From the NCBI GenBank assembly GCA_027348305.1, contig DAIEPS010000020.1, forward strand, positions 1 through 15,010: a stretch of 15,010 nt of DNA, in the 5' to 3' direction. The notes beneath the pieces are model-generated. The model was not told where the DNA came from. It ran no database searches and saw nothing but the letters and a program-made list of their open reading frames with translations. The stretch comes from Anaerolineaceae bacterium. GTDB lineage: Bacteria; Chloroflexota; Anaerolineae; Anaerolineales; Anaerolineaceae. This document shows positions 13,024 through 15,010 of the stretch, piece after piece (position 1 is the stretch's first letter; each line of letters starts with the position of its first letter). The position numbers and the translations under genes were made by a program.

Positions 13024-15010
13024 TTATTTCTTCAGCGCAGCCAACACCTTCTCGGGACGTGCGGGCAATTCTCTTACACGTGCGCCGCTGGCCCAGTAGA
13101 CCGCGTTGAGGATGGCGGCGTGCGGGGCAGTGTTGGGCAGTTCACCTACACCGGAGGAACCGAAGGGTCCGCTCTTGCGGGGATTGTCGTAGTAGATGAT
13201 CTCAATGTCATCGGGTACGTCTTTGGTGAAGGGGATGCCGCATTTGACCATGTTGGTGTGTTTGTGGATATCTTCAAAATCTTCACTCAGTGCGAAGCCG
13301 ATGCCCTGAGTCAGACCGCCGTAGATCTGGCCGTCAACCACCAGTTTGTTGTTGATCTTGCCAATGTCAGCCACCATGGTCATCTTATCCACTTTGACCT
13401 TGCCGGTCTTGATCTCGACACTGACTTCGGCCATGAAGACGCCGTACATATAGTTGTCAATAGGCGCACCCTGACCGGTATCCGGGTCGCCGATGGCAGC
13501 CGCGGAGGTATAACGGCCTGAGTAGCGGGTGGGAAGGTTCTTGGCCACAACTTCTTCGTAGTTCATGTATTTGCCGCATGACTGGATGGTGGCTTGCAGC
13601 ATGTTCTCGCAAGCGATCTTGATGGCATTGCCGATGATCACCTGGCTGCGGCTGCCGCCGGCGGGTCCGCCGTCAGGGGCTTTGGCCGTGTCATTGAGCA
13701 TCAGCTTGATCTGATCCGGGCGGATGCCCATGGGGCGAAGCGCTTCATGGGCGCAGCCCAACGCGCCGGCATCCGCGCCCTGGCCGTGATCGCTCCAGGT
13801 GGTTGAAACCAGCACGCCGCCGTCGGGCAGTAATTCCACCCATGCCTCAGCGGTATCAGGGCCGTCGCCGCCTGCACCGTAAATGCCAATGCTGACGCCG
13901 ACACCTTTTTTGAGTTCAGAGGTGGTGGCTTTGGCGGCTTTTTCTTTGGCGGTTTTATATTTCGGGCGCAAAATATCGATCATGGCTTCGAGACTGAAGG
14001 TCTCGGGGGTTTGACCGGTGGGGGTGGTGGCTCCGGGGCGATAGATGTTCTTGTAGCGCAGTTCCAATGGATCCATGCCGAGTTTCTCAGCCAGTTCGTC
14101 CATCAGCGATTCGGAGGGGAACTCACTCTCAGGTGCGCCGTATCCGCGATAGGGGGCGCCCCAGGCGTGGTTGGTGCAGACAGTCTTCCCGGTGCCGCGA
14201 ATGCTGCGGATGTCATAGCCGGCGCCAATGAACTGTGCGCCCTTGTGAGTGAGCAGATCGCCGAATTCGGAATAGGCGCCGTGGTCCACGATCCAGTCGG
14301 TTTCCATGGCGAGCAGCTTGCCGTCGGCATCCGCGCCGAACTTCACCTTGGTGAAGAAGGGTGAACGTTTTCCGGTGTAAGTCACGAACTGCTGGTAATC
14401 ATATTCCAGGTAGACAGGTTTTTCGGTGGCCATGCAGGCTACACCCAGGATGGCTTCAATGGTGGGGCAGAACTTATATCCGAAGGTGCCGCCGGCAGTG
14501 TTCTGCACCATGCGCAGCTTGGCTGCGTCGATTCCCAGTCCGTCTGCGATCATCATGGCGTGCAGGTAGAGAGCGATGCTTTTTGAGTGGATGGTCAGGC
14601 GCCCTTCGTCGTCAATATAGGCAAAGCCCATATCGGGTTCAATGGTGAGGTGGGGCTGGCGCTGGGTGTAATAGCTGTTCTCGATGACATGCGCCGCGGA
14701 TTCCATCAAGGGTTTGGTTTCAGGGCCTTTGACCACACCTTGGGTAAAGTAGATATTGGGGGTGCCGGGGTGGATCTCAATGGCATCCTCAGCCATGGCG
14801 GCGGGGGCGCTCATATAGGCGGGTAATTCTTCTAGGGTCACTTTTACTTTTTCAACCGCGGCCAGGGCCTGCGCCTTGGTATCTGCACAGACGACGGCAA
14901 GCGCGTCACCGTACTGGAAAACCTTGGTGTCGCAGAGGATGGGGCGGTCCCAGCCGTCGCATTTATTGGTTGGGAAGGTCACCAGGCCGTTGATGCGGTT
15001 GTTGCCTTTC
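13024..15010 (-). CDS. mop: Molybdopterin aldehyde oxidoreductase (Mop), 5' end outside the window
   Basis: 661 residues of the C-terminal part are visible; the frame stays open to the right edge, starting KGNNRINGL. From memory it follows Desulfovibrio gigas Mop (907 residues) closely throughout, so about 245 residues with the two [2Fe-2S] domains are missing. Xanthine oxidase family landmarks: TFPTNKCDGWDRPIL, YYTQRQPHLTIEPD, GTFGYKF, APYRGYGAPESEFPSE, DHGQGADAG, GPAGGSRSQV and, near the end, FGSSGVGELP, whose Glu matches the catalytic Glu869. The enzyme oxidises aldehydes to acids with water at a molybdenum-cytosine-dinucleotide centre in the cytoplasm. The GTG at 14982 is an internal codon, not the start. 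It lies upstream of the six-gene operon on the same strand, behind its own strong terminator. Substrate and electron acceptor are unknown; the neighbours suggest the redox proteins of the operon. Confidence 0.93.
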   Translation of the reverse strand, partial: KGNNRINGLVTFPTNKCDGWDRPILCDTKVFQYGDALAVVCADTKAQALAAVEKVKVTLEELPAYMSAPAAMAEDAIEIHPGTPNIYFTQGVVKGPETKPLMESAAHVIENSYYTQRQPHLTIEPDMGFAYIDDEGRLTIHSKSIALYLHAMMIADGLGIDAAKLRMVQNTAGGTFGYKFCPTIEAILGVACMATEKPVYLEYDYQQFVTYTGKRSPFFTKVKFGADADGKLLAMETDWIVDHGAYSEFGDLLTHKGAQFIGAGYDIRSIRGTGKTVCTNHAWGAPYRGYGAPESEFPSESLMDELAEKLGMDPLELRYKNIYRPGATTPTGQTPETFSLEAMIDILRPKYKTAKEKAAKATTSELKKGVGVSIGIYGAGGDGPDTAEAWVELLPDGGVLVSTTWSDHGQGADAGALGCAHEALRPMGIRPDQIKLMLNDTAKAPDGGPAGGSRSQVIIGNAIKIACENMLQATIQSCGKYMNYEEVVAKNLPTRYSGRYTSAAAIGDPDTGQGAPIDNYMYGVFMAEVSVEIKTGKVKVDKMTMVADIGKINNKLVVDGQIYGGLTQGIGFALSEDFEDIHKHTNMVKCGIPFTKDVPDDIEIIYYDNPRKSGPFGSSGVGELPNTAPHAAILNAVYWASGARVRELPARPEKVLAALKK

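Noticed and set aside
12813..13521. Plus-strand open frames across the repeat block and the 3' end of mop
   Set aside because: They run through hairpins and repeats and then antisense to mop; the translated sequence shows no family.
14980..14982. GTG as the start of the aldehyde oxidoreductase
   Set aside because: Sequence upstream of it in the same frame (KGNNRINGL) continues the Mop alignment, so the gene runs off the window.
1..15010. CRISPR arrays, tRNA or rRNA genes, transposases
   Set aside because: No regularly spaced repeats, cloverleaf-like segments or transposase motifs were seen.

Overview
The window reads as chromosomal DNA of an anaerobic or facultative bacterium of moderate GC, with short AT-rich gaps between genes. 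The protein styles (MetY, HicAB, Uup-type ABC-F, a SigZ-like sigma factor with a Cys-loop permease, a Mop-type molybdenum hydroxylase) and the dispersed intergenic repeats fit an Anaerolineae-like Chloroflexota member. That placement is an inference from general resemblance; no rRNA or marker gene is present to confirm it.

Left part (1-4100): a complete O-acetylhomoserine sulfhydrylase gene (metY, +) is followed by a small AT-rich hicA-hicB toxin-antitoxin module. Its toxin gene carries an in-frame TAA and its antitoxin looks intact. On the minus strand follow a permease with a cysteine-rich cytoplasmic loop and, downstream of a strong hairpin, an ECF sigma factor of the SigZ type ending in a cysteine cluster. 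Divergent from the permease is a Uup-like ABC-F ATPase (+, 4101-5924). It meets the next operon tail to tail with one base between the stop codons, and its apparent terminator lies inside the convergent gene.

Central part (5926-12257, minus strand): a tightly packed six-gene operon. Reading in transcription order it encodes (1) a 764-residue flavin/iron-sulfur protein with CCG (HdrB-like) domains, (2) a 70-residue two-CxxC redox protein, (3) a SAM-dependent methyltransferase with N-terminal cysteines, (4) a C_GCAxxG_C_C family protein, (5) a radical SAM protein with extra N-terminal Cys motifs (TrsS type) and (6) a phenylacetate-CoA-ligase-like AMP-forming enzyme. Four of the five junctions overlap (TGATG, TAATG, a 38-base overlap, ATGA). 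Upstream, on the same strand, is a molybdopterin aldehyde oxidoreductase closely resembling Desulfovibrio gigas Mop (13024 to the window edge, 5' end missing). The gene set and order recall the Desulfovibrio vulgaris DVU_1553-DVU_1559 neighbourhood, whose overall function is, as far as I know, not established. This is the most interesting system in the window.

Inferred logic: Mop oxidises an aldehyde to an acid, the AMP-forming ligase could activate an acid as its CoA thioester, and the small redox protein and the large flavin/Fe-S/CCG protein offer a route for electrons. The radical SAM enzyme and methyltransferase suggest that a dedicated molecule is made or matured. The 12258-13023 gap holds a good minus-strand promoter for the operon, two minus-strand terminators and what looks like degraded repeat sequence.
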